Assembly (NCBI GenBank): GCA_963714375.1
Contig: CAVQOG010000001.1
Span: 124,001 to 188,000, forward strand
Reading direction: 5' to 3'
Source: UBA5794 sp963714375
Lineage (GTDB): Bacteria; Actinomycetota; Acidimicrobiia; Spongiisociales; UBA5794
DNA length: 64,000 nucleotides
Shown: positions 52,362 through 61,117 of the stretch, piece by piece
Numbering within the stretch: the first letter of the stretch is position 1
Layout of the letters: each line of letters starts with the position of its first letter
Notes under the pieces: model-generated
The model's database searches: none
Seen by the model: only the letters and a program-made list of their open reading frames with translations
What the model was told of the DNA's origin: nothing
Program-made: the position numbers and the translations under genes

Positions 52362-53525
52362 TCAAGCGTCAAACATCTCTGCGAGGCGCTCTACGGCCTC
52401 GCGCTGCATGTTCGGTAGGACGGCCGAATACACGTCCAGCGTCACGCTGATCGATGAGTGACCTAGTCGTTCTTGGACGACTTTTGGCGACTCTCCGGCT
52501 GAAAGCAGGGCAGTGGCGTGGCTGTGGCGAAGCTGGCGGATCGTGATGGTTCTGAGTCCTGCCGCTCTCGACAGAGCGACAAATCGTTTCCCGAGCCGAT
52601 CGGGTCGCAGATACGCACCGAGCTCGTCGGCCACGACCCATTCCCCAGGTTTCCACGCGTCGCCCGCACGCAGTCGCTCCTCAAGTTGGGTACGGCGCCA
52701 CTCCCGGAGGACCGAGACCGTCCGCCCGTCGAGTTCGACAGTCCTCCGCGACTTCGGGGTCTTTGGTCCTTTCACGATTGGAGGTCCCCCGTCAACGATT
52801 ACGATCGACCGCCGTACTGACAACCAGCCTCCATCGAGATCGATGTCGGGCCATTGCAGCCCAACCAGCTCAGATCGGCGAAGGCCGGACATGGCGGCCA
52901 GTCTCCATACCGCCGACAACCGGTCGGTCCGGGTGGCCTCGATGAACGCCACCAGCTCGTCAGGAGTCCAGACGTCGACCGTCACATCGCGCGGTGGCAT
53001 TTTGGGGGAGTCGGCAAGGTCTGCTGGGTTGCGTGCAAGCATCCCTTTGCGTACCGCAGCTTCGAGCGCTTTGCGCAGCGTCACCTGTAGACGGTGGACA
53101 CTCGCCGACCCCAGACCTCCCGTACCGTCGAGGCGACCGTTCTCTGCCTTCTCTGCGAGGAACGACTCGATCATGACGGGACTCAGCTTCGCGAGCTTTA
53201 CGGATCCGAGCGCCGGGATGATGTGGCGGATCGCTGCCGACCGATACCACGACACTGTTGCTGCCTCAAGTTGGCTCATGCCCAAGGACCCGAGCCAATC
53301 AGAGAAGTATTGGCCCAATGTCAGACCTCCCGCGTCGGCCACGTGGCCGGTAGCGACCTCGGCGAGTCGTTCGTTGAGCCACCGTCGCGCCTCAGTCTTT
53401 GTATCGAACACCTGGGCCCTGCGCCGACGAGACCCGGTACCGTCGATGAATGAATATGTGGCTTGGTACCTACCGTGGCGCTCGCGGATTGATCCTGTGC
53501 CCTTCGGGCGTCGGCTGTCGTTCAT
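52362..53525 (-). CDS. int: Tyrosine recombinase/integrase
   Basis: 387 residues from ATG 53525 (GGGAGG site upstream; a longer frame to 53711 lacks homology). An arm-binding AP2-like N-terminus (KGTGSIRERHGRYQATYSFIDG), a SAM-like core-binding domain (LTLGQYFSDWLGSL), and a catalytic domain with Arg in MSGLRRSELVGLQW, RQLRHSHATALLSAG (the HxxR box reads RxxR), LGHSSISVTLDVYSAV with the nucleophilic Tyr. Presumably integrates the island at tRNA-Ala. Confidence 0.92.
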   Translation of the reverse strand: MNDSRRPKGTGSIRERHGRYQATYSFIDGTGSRRRRAQVFDTKTEARRWLNERLAEVATGHVADAGGLTLGQYFSDWLGSLGMSQLEAATVSWYRSAAIRHIIPALGSVKLAKLSPVMIESFLAEKAENGRLDGTGGLGSASVHRLQVTLRKALEAAVRKGMLARNPADLADSPKMPPRDVTVDVWTPDELVAFIEATRTDRLSAVWRLAAMSGLRRSELVGLQWPDIDLDGGWLSVRRSIVIVDGGPPIVKGPKTPKSRRTVELDGRTVSVLREWRRTQLEERLRAGDAWKPGEWVVADELGAYLRPDRLGKRFVALSRAAGLRTITIRQLRHSHATALLSAGESPKVVQERLGHSSISVTLDVYSAVLPNMQREAVERLAEMFDA

Positions 53526-53712
53526 GATTCTGTCGCCTCCCTTCAGGAGGTTCCCCGGGTCCAGCCCGAGATCCGTCGTGCATGGCATTTCTCGTTGCTG
53601 CTGTTTGGTATCCCCAACGACCAAAGGTGATCGGGCCGTCCGCCCAGGTTGATCAGACTGGTTCGCCCACAAGCTGAGCTGGTCTCCGCGAGGATGTCTC
53701 GTGTGGGTCACC

Positions 53713-54072
53713 TTATCTCGTCGGCGTGGATCGGGTCGAGCCGTCGTCGAGTCCGAGGACCCCGAGAAGCCGGGCCATGGGGATGAGTAGTCGGCGTCCG
53801 ACCCGAATCACTGGCACCCCGGCGATCTCGCCGTCGCGGGCGGCGATCTCGTATGCGAGGTTGCGTCCAATGCCGAGTAGCTGGGCAGCTTCAGGGACGG
53901 TCAAAGTGGCGCTGACGCGTACGACCTGACTTTCCTGTTCGTGATCGTCCGCCACACGGCCAGGAATGAGGTCTCGACCGGGAGACTGGACCGAGGAGAG
54001 CTGCGTGTTGGTAGACGAGAAGTCACGGGACTTGGCGGCAACTGTCGAGGTGTGTTGCCCGTTCTCAGACAT
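53713..54072 (-). CDS. Excisionase-like HTH protein
   Basis: About 119 residues from ATG 54072. The last ~65 residues are an HTH_17/excisionase domain: LTVPEAAQLLGIGRNLAYEIAARDGEIAGVPVIRVGRRLLIPMARLLGVLGL. The first half is polar and unstructured. It precedes int in the same direction, the usual Xis position. The frame remains open to 54165, but the longer start lacks support. Confidence 0.85.
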   Translation of the reverse strand: MSENGQHTSTVAAKSRDFSSTNTQLSSVQSPGRDLIPGRVADDHEQESQVVRVSATLTVPEAAQLLGIGRNLAYEIAARDGEIAGVPVIRVGRRLLIPMARLLGVLGLDDGSTRSTPTR

Positions 54073-54183
54073 GATGATCTCTTGTGACGATATCTGCAGC
54101 TGTTGATGACGTCGTTCCACGGTGTCGTCTTTTCCTCGACTGATCGGCTGCTTCGTTGATTCCACGCTTGGAGCATGCGCTCC

Positions 54184-54310
54184 AACCCTCTCACCAGAGT
54201 TTCCGCAACCCTCTCACGAGAGTTTCAATACCAGTAACCCTCTCACCAGAGTCTCGCCAGAATGCCAACAACCCTCTCACGAGAGTTTCAATACCAGTAA
54301 CCCTTTCAAC
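54184..54310. repeat. Left half of a dyad-symmetric iteron array
   Basis: Four 20-bp repeats of AACCCTCTCAC(C/G)AGAGTTTC type (54184, 54207, 54236, 54270) and half of a fifth (54299-54310), spaced 23-34 bases apart. Each carries a dyad CTCT...AGAG. The array is cut at 54311 by the IS481 element. Confidence 0.85.
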
Positions 54311-55678
54311 TGTTTGCTCCGGGGAGATCGGTGACAGATCGTTCCGGACACATGTGTGACAGTGTTCCGGGGAGATGTGTGACACCACCGTGTTGATTGC
54401 TGCATGCTGACCTTGCGTCTCGTCGAGGAGGTCGGTGGCGGTGTTGAAGGTGGTAACAATGGCAGAGTTACGTCTAGAAGTATTGATCGAGGCCGAACGA
54501 ACCGGGTTGACGGTGACTGAGATCTGTAAGAGATATGGCATCTCTCGGCAAACGTATTACCGGTACCGGCGCCGGTATCTCGCTGAAGGCCTACCGGGCC
54601 TTGAGGACCGTTCCCGCCGGCCTCATCATCCTGCAAACCAGATCCCAGCCGAGTTGGAGGTTCGGATTGTTGGGATGCGCAAGGATCATCCGCGTTGGGG
54701 TGCGAGGCGGATCCGTTCCGAACTCGCAAGGGCAGGTGTCGATCCGCCGGTGGTGTCGACGATTCATCAGGTGCTGGTCCGTAACGGCCTGGTCGCTGTC
54801 CGGCCGCCTCAGCGTGGAAAGGCTGATAAGCGGTTCGAGCGTGAGATCGCGAATGATCTGTGGCAGATCGACGCGACCCGCATCATCCTTGCCGACAACA
54901 CCGAGGTGTGGGTTGTTGACGTGATCGATGACCATTCAAGGTATCTCCTGGCTGCTGTGGCTGGTCCTGCCGCTACAGGGGATCTGGCGTGGGATTCCTT
55001 CGAACTGGCTGCCAGACGTTACGGGTTACCCCGCCAGGTGCTCTCTGACAACGGCCTGATCTTCACCGGAAGGTTGCATGGCTCCGAAGTCGCCTTTGAA
55101 GTGTCGTTGAAAGATCTGGGGGTCGAGCTGATCAACTCGGCGCCGTATCACCCCCAAACCCTCGGGAAACTCGAACGGTTCCACCGAACCGCCAAGGAAT
55201 GGCTCCACGATGAGGGCCCAGCCGAAACGCTCGAGCATCTCCAAGAACTGCTCGACGGGTTCCGGTTCCACTACAACCGAAGACGACCCCATCAAGGCAT
55301 CGGAGACGCCACACCTGCAGAACGCTACGGCGTCGCACCCATCAACCCAGATGTGACCCGGATCTCGGACTCGGGCGAGATGACCGAACCCGCCTATCCA
55401 CCCGACGCCTACGTCCGCAAAGTCGCAGATACCGGCACCATCGGCTGGCGAGGCAAACTCATCTACGTCGGAGCCAACTACGCGACAGCCAAAGTGAGGG
55501 TGATCGAAGTCGACCGGCTCATCCACATCTACCACGGTGACGACCTCATCCGGGCCCTCACCATCGACCCCGACCGCCGCTACCAACCAAAACAAGGAGG
55601 ACGACAACCCCCACAACAACGAAGAAGTGTCACGTAAGTTTCAAGTACACGGCGTCACACATCATCCCGGAACAAACA
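54311..55678 (+). mobile_element. IS481-family insertion sequence, intact, 1368 bp
   Basis: Ends TGTTTGCTCCGGGGAGAT (left) and, read inward, TGTTTGTTCCGGGATGAT (right), 20 of 25 positions matching. Flanked by an exact 14-bp duplication GTAACCCTTTCAAC (54297-54310 and 55679-55692), consistent with the 4-15 bp of this family. Three subterminal copies of TTCCGGnnnnATnTGTGAC lie in the first 80 bases, probably transposase-binding sites. It contains one transposase gene. Confidence 0.9.
54459..55637 (+). CDS. IS481-family DDE transposase
   Basis: 392 residues. N-terminal HTH (LTVTEICKRYGISRQTYYRYRRRYLAEG), second HTH region (HPRWGARRIRSELARAGVDPP) and an integrase core with WQIDAT, LSDNGLIF and GKLERFH (D, D, E). 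A Mu-type C-terminal extension follows (GKLIYVGANYATAKVRVIEVD). Start ATG 54459 after AAGGTGG; an upstream start at 54435 is possible. The reading frame is intact. Confidence 0.94.
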   Translation: MAELRLEVLIEAERTGLTVTEICKRYGISRQTYYRYRRRYLAEGLPGLEDRSRRPHHPANQIPAELEVRIVGMRKDHPRWGARRIRSELARAGVDPPVVSTIHQVLVRNGLVAVRPPQRGKADKRFEREIANDLWQIDATRIILADNTEVWVVDVIDDHSRYLLAAVAGPAATGDLAWDSFELAARRYGLPRQVLSDNGLIFTGRLHGSEVAFEVSLKDLGVELINSAPYHPQTLGKLERFHRTAKEWLHDEGPAETLEHLQELLDGFRFHYNRRRPHQGIGDATPAERYGVAPINPDVTRISDSGEMTEPAYPPDAYVRKVADTGTIGWRGKLIYVGANYATAKVRVIEVDRLIHIYHGDDLIRALTIDPDRRYQPKQGGRQPPQQRRSVT

Positions 55679-55680
55679 GT

Positions 55681-55941
55681 AACCCTTTCAACAGAGTTTC
55701 ACCAGCCCTTTCACGAAAGTTTCAAGAACCCTTTCAAGAACCCTCCAATCGGGCCGTCGGCCAGGTTCTCAACGTTGGCAGCGAGAAACTCGGGTGTTTC
55801 TGGATGTGTCGACGGAGCAGTGCTCTGTCGCCGTTCCTGAGTCGCTGCAGGGCCCAACGCCAGATTCGGGTTATTGACGGTGTGAGATTCGGTGAGATTT
55901 GTCTCCTTTGACAGGGTTGCTGACACTCTGGTGAGAGGGTC
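55681..55941. repeat. Right half of the iteron array
   Basis: Direct copies at 55681-55700 and 55704-55723, a truncated one at 55727, and an inverted copy at 55922-55941 (a weaker inverted one at about 55903-55918). The second is AGCCCTTTCACGAAAGTTTC: both arms changed together (CTTTC/GAAAG versus CTCTC/GAGAG), so the symmetry is conserved, not just the sequence. Confidence 0.8.
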
Positions 55942-55987
55942 CTCCTCCACGATCAGCTTTATGAGTCAGATCGAGGAGAGAAATCCG

Positions 55988-56140
55988 ATGCCAACCACCA
56001 GGTACCGACAAGTAGCCACCGCCATCGCGTCACGGCACCCTGTCAGCCGTCGCCACCAGAACCGTCCTCATCACCACACGCATGTGCAACAAGTTGCGGA
56101 ATGTATACATGTGCACGTTTCGGGGGTGGCGGGATGTTGA
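55988..56140 (+). CDS. Small His/Arg-rich protein overlapping the relaxase start
   Basis: 50 residues, beginning MPTTRYRQVATAIASRHPVS and containing a HHHTH tract. ATG 55988 follows a GAGGAG site by nine bases. The stop at 56138 overlaps the relaxase ATG by four codons, so translation could be coupled. No family recognised; could be an oriT accessory or a leader. Reality uncertain. Confidence 0.4.
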   Translation: MPTTRYRQVATAIASRHPVSRRHQNRPHHHTHVQQVAECIHVHVSGVAGC

Positions 56141-59100
56141 GTATTGCCAAGGCTCACAAGGACTATTACCTCCAAAAGCTTGGGGAGATCTCTCCTCGTG
56201 AGGACTATTACTTGCGGGGTGGCACGGCGAAGGGTCGCTGGCACGGGAGCGGCGCTCACGAACTGGGCCTTGATGGCACTGTTTCGGGTGAGGGTCTGGT
56301 TCGGCTCTTCGACGGACAGGATCCGGCGACGGGGGAGCAGTTGGGGCGTCGGATTCGTAAGGATGGGGTGTCGGCGTGGGATTTGACGTTTTCGGCTGAC
56401 AAATCCGTGTCGCTGTTGTGGGCGTTCGGTGATGAGGAGGTTCGCAGGCATGTGGTTGAGGCGTTTGAGGAGTCCACGACCGAGGCTCTGTCGTATTTGG
56501 AGTCGGTGGCATCTTCGACCCGGGGAGCATCCCGAACGCCGGTCTTGGACGACGAAGGGAAGCCGATGCTCGACGAAGACGGTGTCCCGCGTCGTCGGGT
56601 GGAGACGTGGCCGATCCGTACCAAGGGGTATGTATCTGCGTGGTTCACCGAGTTCACGAGCCGGGCCGATGACCCCCAGCTTCATACCCATGTTGTGGTC
56701 GGGAACCGGGTGGAAGGTGTTGACGGGGTGTGGCGGGCCGTTGATGGGCGTCTGTTGTATCGGCACAAGCTCGCCGCCGGCTACCTCCACGAAGCCGAAC
56801 TGCGGAGCCGTCTGACGGAACGCCTCGGTGTCCGTTGGCAGCCGGTCCAAAAAGGTATTGCTGACATTGAGGGGTTCACGAGGGACCAGGTCGTGGCGTT
56901 CTCCCAGCGCCGTCAGCAGATCGAATCGTGGCGTGACTCGCGGAATCTTCCTGATACTCCTGGTGTGAACGAGATCGCCACCCTTGCCACCCGCAGACCC
57001 AAACAAGATCACCCACTCGACACACTCATACCGCTCTGGATGGAACGGGGAGCCGAAGTCGGGGTGACACCCGAGTCGGTGGCATCGTTGCTTGGTCGGA
57101 GTCATGAGGTCACGATCCCCGATCCCGAGCCCACATTTGATCGGTTGGCATCCGCTGAGGGGCTCACCGCCCAAGCGTCTACCTTTGGGCGCCCGGATGT
57201 GATCATGGCAGCTGCAGAGGCCCTTCCCGAGGGTGGAAGACGGGCAGAGGTCGAAGCCGTCGCCGACACATTCCTGCGTCACCGAGAAGTGGTCGCCATC
57301 TTGCCCAGCCATGCGGTCGTGGACGCTGATGTGGATCTGCCCATCGAGCTTGACCCGACCGAACTCGAGCAAGTCCGCGAACTCTTCGACTCCACCAGAC
57401 CCAGAATTCTGCGTCGAAAGAATGGGGAGGTCTTTCCGGGACTCGTGAATGAACGCCGCTACACAACCACCGAACTCCTCACCATCGAACAGCGAATCAT
57501 CAACCGTGCCCTGAACGGTGTCGAAGCCGACCGATGGACCGCACCGCAATCACAGGTAGACGCCGCGCTCGCCGCACAGCCGAACCTGACCGACGGGCAA
57601 CGAGCGATGGTTCGCCGGTTCGCCGGCTCGGGCAGCGCCATCGACATCGGTGTGGGAGCTGCCGGTACTGGCAAGACGACGGTCATGGGCATGATCGGTA
57701 ACTTGGCTTACCAGACTGACACATCGATCGCCGGTACGGCTCTTGCTGCTCGGGCGGCCGCAGGATTCGAGACCGCCACCGGAATCACCTCCACCACGAT
57801 CACGCGGTTCTTGTGGGAGACCAAGGCAGCCGGTGGACTTCCTACTGGTGCCATTGTTGTCGTTGATGAATCCGGGATGGTCGGAAGCCGCCAACTCGCC
57901 GAAATCTCAGACCTCGTCGAAGCCGCATCGGGCAAACTCATCCTCATCGGTGACCACCATCAACTCGCAGAGATCGACGCCGGTGGCCTCTTCGCTGCCC
58001 TCGTATCCCGCCTCCCCGCAGTCGAGCTGACAGAAAACGTGCGACAGGACCAAGAGTGGGAACGAACCGCACTCACCGAACTACGCCAAGGCTCAGTATC
58101 CCGAGCGGTGGCAATGTACAACCGGCGCGGCAAGATCAACATCGCAGCCACCGACAACGACACCCTCAACCAGGCAGTCGACGCCTGGTACCGCGACGTC
58201 GAAGAGATCGGTGACCCCGCCCAGGTACTACTCATCGGTCACCGCAACACCACCGTTGACGAACTCAACCAGCGAGCCCGCGGCCTGGTTGCCGAAGCTG
58301 GGCTGCTTGAGGGCCCAGCCCTGAGAGCGCACGGTCGGGAGTTTCAGAGTGGTGACCGGGTCGTGTGCCTCAAGAACCGGAGTCGGCTTGGTGTTCTCAA
58401 CGGCGACCTCGCCACCATCACCGGAATCGACACCGACCGCCGAACAGTCACCATCCAGCTCGACCGAACCAGCCAGCCGGTCACGGTGCCGCATTGGTAC
58501 CTCGACGACGGCAACCTCGACTGGGGCTACGCCCTCACCGGGCACAAAGCCCAAGGCGCCACCGCCCAACGAGCACACACCATCGTCAGCGACGGAGTCG
58601 ATAGAGAATGGATCTACGTCACCATGAGCCGAGGCCGGGAGACAAACACGATCTACCTCACCGACTCGGACATGAGCCAAGAAGAATGCGAACATCTCGC
58701 CCACCAGCACCCCGACCGGCTCCCAGCACTCATCGCCGCCCTTGCCCGCACTGCCACTGAACCCGCCGCTCTCGACACAGGACGCGGGCCCAAGACCCTC
58801 ACCGACGAACGACTCAAACAGCGACTCGTCAACGTGAAGACTGAGCTGGCGGTATCGGGCGTGGAGGGTCTGTCGCCGGTGGCCGATGATGTCGCGAAGG
58901 AGCCCCTCGTCGAATGCCTGAATCTCGAACTCGAGATCCGCAACCGGCACCGCGACCGCCTCGCGACCGTCGCCTATCAGCCACCCGACTGGGTCACCAA
59001 CACCCTCGGTGAACGACCCGCCGATCACGAACGACAGACAGCATGGGACGCTGCCGTTGATCGGGCACTCCAATACCGCACCGAACACGGCATACCCGAG

Positions 59101-59244
59101 GATGTCGTCGACCTCCTCGGACCACCACCACCCAGCACCGACATCATCCAGCGAGTGTCCTGGATCGCAGCGAAACGTGCTGCCCAGCGCGATGTCCGGC
59201 TCCTGACGGGACAGGAACGCAGACGAAGCGCCATCGGTCGTTGA
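56134..59244 (+). CDS. MobF-family relaxase-helicase (TrwC/TraA-like)
   Basis: 1036 residues. It nicks oriT, stays on the DNA 5' end, and unwinds the plasmid or ICE strand for transfer. The N-terminal relaxase domain has Tyr pairs at 11-12 and 25-26 (HKDYYLQ, EDYYLRGG), VSAWDLTFSADKSVSLLWA and the metal-binding HTH of PQLHTHVVVGN (His184/His186). The helicase half has Walker A GAAGTGKTT (about 508-516), Walker B IVVDESGMVG, a QGATA motif and RecD2-type GYALTGHKAQGATAQRAH. ATG 56134 precedes the domain. The oriT is expected in the repeat-rich region just upstream. Confidence 0.93.
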   Translation: MLSIAKAHKDYYLQKLGEISPREDYYLRGGTAKGRWHGSGAHELGLDGTVSGEGLVRLFDGQDPATGEQLGRRIRKDGVSAWDLTFSADKSVSLLWAFGDEEVRRHVVEAFEESTTEALSYLESVASSTRGASRTPVLDDEGKPMLDEDGVPRRRVETWPIRTKGYVSAWFTEFTSRADDPQLHTHVVVGNRVEGVDGVWRAVDGRLLYRHKLAAGYLHEAELRSRLTERLGVRWQPVQKGIADIEGFTRDQVVAFSQRRQQIESWRDSRNLPDTPGVNEIATLATRRPKQDHPLDTLIPLWMERGAEVGVTPESVASLLGRSHEVTIPDPEPTFDRLASAEGLTAQASTFGRPDVIMAAAEALPEGGRRAEVEAVADTFLRHREVVAILPSHAVVDADVDLPIELDPTELEQVRELFDSTRPRILRRKNGEVFPGLVNERRYTTTELLTIEQRIINRALNGVEADRWTAPQSQVDAALAAQPNLTDGQRAMVRRFAGSGSAIDIGVGAAGTGKTTVMGMIGNLAYQTDTSIAGTALAARAAAGFETATGITSTTITRFLWETKAAGGLPTGAIVVVDESGMVGSRQLAEISDLVEAASGKLILIGDHHQLAEIDAGGLFAALVSRLPAVELTENVRQDQEWERTALTELRQGSVSRAVAMYNRRGKINIAATDNDTLNQAVDAWYRDVEEIGDPAQVLLIGHRNTTVDELNQRARGLVAEAGLLEGPALRAHGREFQSGDRVVCLKNRSRLGVLNGDLATITGIDTDRRTVTIQLDRTSQPVTVPHWYLDDGNLDWGYALTGHKAQGATAQRAHTIVSDGVDREWIYVTMSRGRETNTIYLTDSDMSQEECEHLAHQHPDRLPALIAALARTATEPAALDTGRGPKTLTDERLKQRLVNVKTELAVSGVEGLSPVADDVAKEPLVECLNLELEIRNRHRDRLATVAYQPPDWVTNTLGERPADHERQTAWDAAVDRALQYRTEHGIPEDVVDLLGPPPPSTDIIQRVSWIAAKRAAQRDVRLLTGQERRRSAIGR

Positions 59245-59509
59245 CATCGGTACGGGGCATTTCACGGGAGTGGCTGAAAGGCGTAAGGCCTCTTGCGCAA
59301 GTTTCCACCATCCGTGCCCATATCGCTGCGCGCGAGCGGAATGGACTGATGCAGCATCCAGTCGAAGCATTCATGTCATACCCAGCGGATACGGAAGCCG
59401 CGTGTGCTCTGACCGGGCAACCCGGCGGAGGAGTCACGTCGTCCGGTCGCGTGACTCACACGCCTAAAGCCCATTCCCCAGCACCCGCCACCAGATTATG
59501 GCGATTAGC
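59245..59509. other. Region after the relaxase, no supported gene
   Basis: 265 bases. Short frames on both strands lack ribosome-binding sites or recognisable domains. I see no repeat of the iteron type here. Confidence 0.4.
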
Positions 59510-59980
59510 ATGAACGCTGTACTGCACGACCCTGTCAAGGCGTCCAGACAAGTCGCAGGTTCTGACGGCCCCTTCGTGATCGCTGACGCGCAGGTTGTGT
59601 ACACTGATACCAAGCGAGTGATCATGCACGCTTGGTTCTGTCCGATCACGGCGTTTCGGCGAGAAGGCTTCCCACACGAGAAGGTTGGAATCCACATCAG
59701 GTCCGACAAACTGATCCTCGCGATCCCGCACAATGCGGCCGATCGATCTTGGCTGCACTGCAATCAGCCGATAGGTGATCTCTGCCTCTGGTACACGCTC
59801 GCCCCAAGGGCGCTTCAACACTCGCCGGCGGTCTCGGCCTCATGGAGGCCTCCTCTCGTTCTGTCTACGAGAGAAAGCATCCGCACGAACCCTCTCACCC
59901 GAGTGCCAACATATGGCGTCGTGATGTTGGGTGGATTCTGTTCTTGGCACATGGCTTCTGAACCGTTGGAGGCTGTGTAG
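59510..59980 (+). pseudogene. Degraded gene of unknown family, with E2-like GDLCLWY motif
   Basis: The frame from ATG 59510 reads convincingly to about 59830 (VVYTDTKRVIMHAWFCPITAF ... WLHCNQPIGDLCLWYTLAPRALQHSP), then becomes low in sense. In another frame from there the product continues as GGLGLMEASSRSVYERKHPHEP, suggesting a frameshift. The His-x-x-x...GDLCLWY pattern recalls bacterial E2/UBC-fold proteins, in which the Cys would be catalytic, but I cannot confirm this. It also overlaps an iteron-like repeat at 59888-59905. Confidence 0.35.
59888..59905 (+). repeat. Iteron-like repeat downstream of the relaxase
   Basis: AACCCTCTCACCCGAGTG is a variant of the 20-bp repeats at 54184-55941. 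Confidence 0.55.
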
Positions 59981-60058
59981 GGTCGAGATTCGGTGTCCGG
60001 GATGCCGGGTCAACTCCAGAATGGGTCCTATTGGGGGTGACCGGTCTAGCCTGTGTTG

Positions 60059-61117
60059 ATGCGACGCGTCGGCAGAGTTGTCTTGATTCTGTTTGTGGCG
60101 GCTGGGCTGCTGGCTGCTGGTTGGTGGGCTGCGTCGGTTTCGTTGGAGCCGCCGGAAGACCCGTTGCGGGAGGCGGTTCCGGTCGAGTACACGGTGGCCG
60201 AGGGCGTCGTGGGTCGGTCTTTGCGGTTTCCGTCGGTGGCATCGTGGCAGTTCCGTGATTTGGCTCGCAACGCTTCGGTTGGGGTGGTGACCTCTGTAGC
60301 TGTTTCTCCCGGTGATGAGGTTGCGGCTGGTGATGTGTTGTACGCGGTTGATCTGCGTCCGGTGGTGGTCGCAGTTGGGGATACTCCGATGTTCCGTGAT
60401 TTGGGCTTGAAGTCGGAGGGTCCCGATGTGGTTCAACTCCAGGAACTGTTGACCTCGTTGGGGTTGTACTCAGGGAAGGTTGATGGGGTGTTTGGGTTGG
60501 CGGTTCGGGCGGCGGTCCGTGATTGGCAGGATTCGTTGGGTCTCGATGACGATGGTGCAGTTCGTCGGGGCGATGTCGTATTTGCAAGTTCGTTGCCAGC
60601 GAGGGTTGTGCTGGCCAATGAGGTGACGGTCGGAGCACCGCTTTCGGGTGGTGAGATCGTGGTGCGGGAGCTGGTGGGCGATCCGGAGTTCGTGATCCCG
60701 TTGTCGCCCCAGCAGCGTTCAGTGGTGCCGCTGTCGGCTGACGTTTTCGTCACGTATGACGGTGGGGTTTGGCCGGGTCGTATTGTCGAAGTGGTCGAAG
60801 ATGAACTGCGTGGCGAGCTGTTGTTGGTCTTGGAGGGTGATGGTGGAGGTTCGGTGTGCGGTTCGGATTGTGCGGTGGCTGTTCCTCTGATCGGTGAGAC
60901 CAGCTTCTCGACTGAGATTGTGGTGGTGGCCGAGACCGCAGGCCCGGTGGTGCCGGTGGCGGGTGTGCTGACCGAGGCGGATGGGTCGACGTCTGTGAGA
61001 TTGGCCGATGGGACCACGGTTGCGGTGACTGTGTTGGCGGTTGCGGATGGTTTGGCTGTGGTGGAGGGGGTAGCGGCTGGGGACGTGATCGTTCTCTTGA
61101 GCGAGGATGTTCCGTGA
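60059..61117 (+). CDS. Membrane-fusion adaptor with peptidoglycan-binding domain
   Basis: About 352 residues. One N-terminal helix (VVLILFVAAGLLAAGWWAA), a barrel-lipoyl HlyD-like segment (VVTSVAVSPGDEVAAGDVLYAVDLRPVVVAVG), a PG_binding_1 domain (DVVQLQELLTSLGLYSGKVDGVFGLAVRAAVRDWQDSLGL, residues ~124-163) and C-terminal beta domains. It would link the ABC exporter to the cell wall. ATG 60059 is preferred to a GTG at 60053. It overlaps the ATPase gene (GTGA at 61114). Confidence 0.85.
   Translation: MRRVGRVVLILFVAAGLLAAGWWAASVSLEPPEDPLREAVPVEYTVAEGVVGRSLRFPSVASWQFRDLARNASVGVVTSVAVSPGDEVAAGDVLYAVDLRPVVVAVGDTPMFRDLGLKSEGPDVVQLQELLTSLGLYSGKVDGVFGLAVRAAVRDWQDSLGLDDDGAVRRGDVVFASSLPARVVLANEVTVGAPLSGGEIVVRELVGDPEFVIPLSPQQRSVVPLSADVFVTYDGGVWPGRIVEVVEDELRGELLLVLEGDGGGSVCGSDCAVAVPLIGETSFSTEIVVVAETAGPVVPVAGVLTEADGSTSVRLADGTTVAVTVLAVADGLAVVEGVAAGDVIVLLSEDVP

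Noticed and set aside
54184..55941. Repeat array as a CRISPR
   Set aside because: Repeats are only 20 bp, spacing is irregular (about 3-14 bases between most copies), one copy is inverted, and no cas genes are present.
59144..59437. Minus-strand 97-codon frame at the relaxase end
   Set aside because: It overlaps the relaxase C-terminus for about 100 bases and lacks a ribosome-binding site and a recognisable domain.
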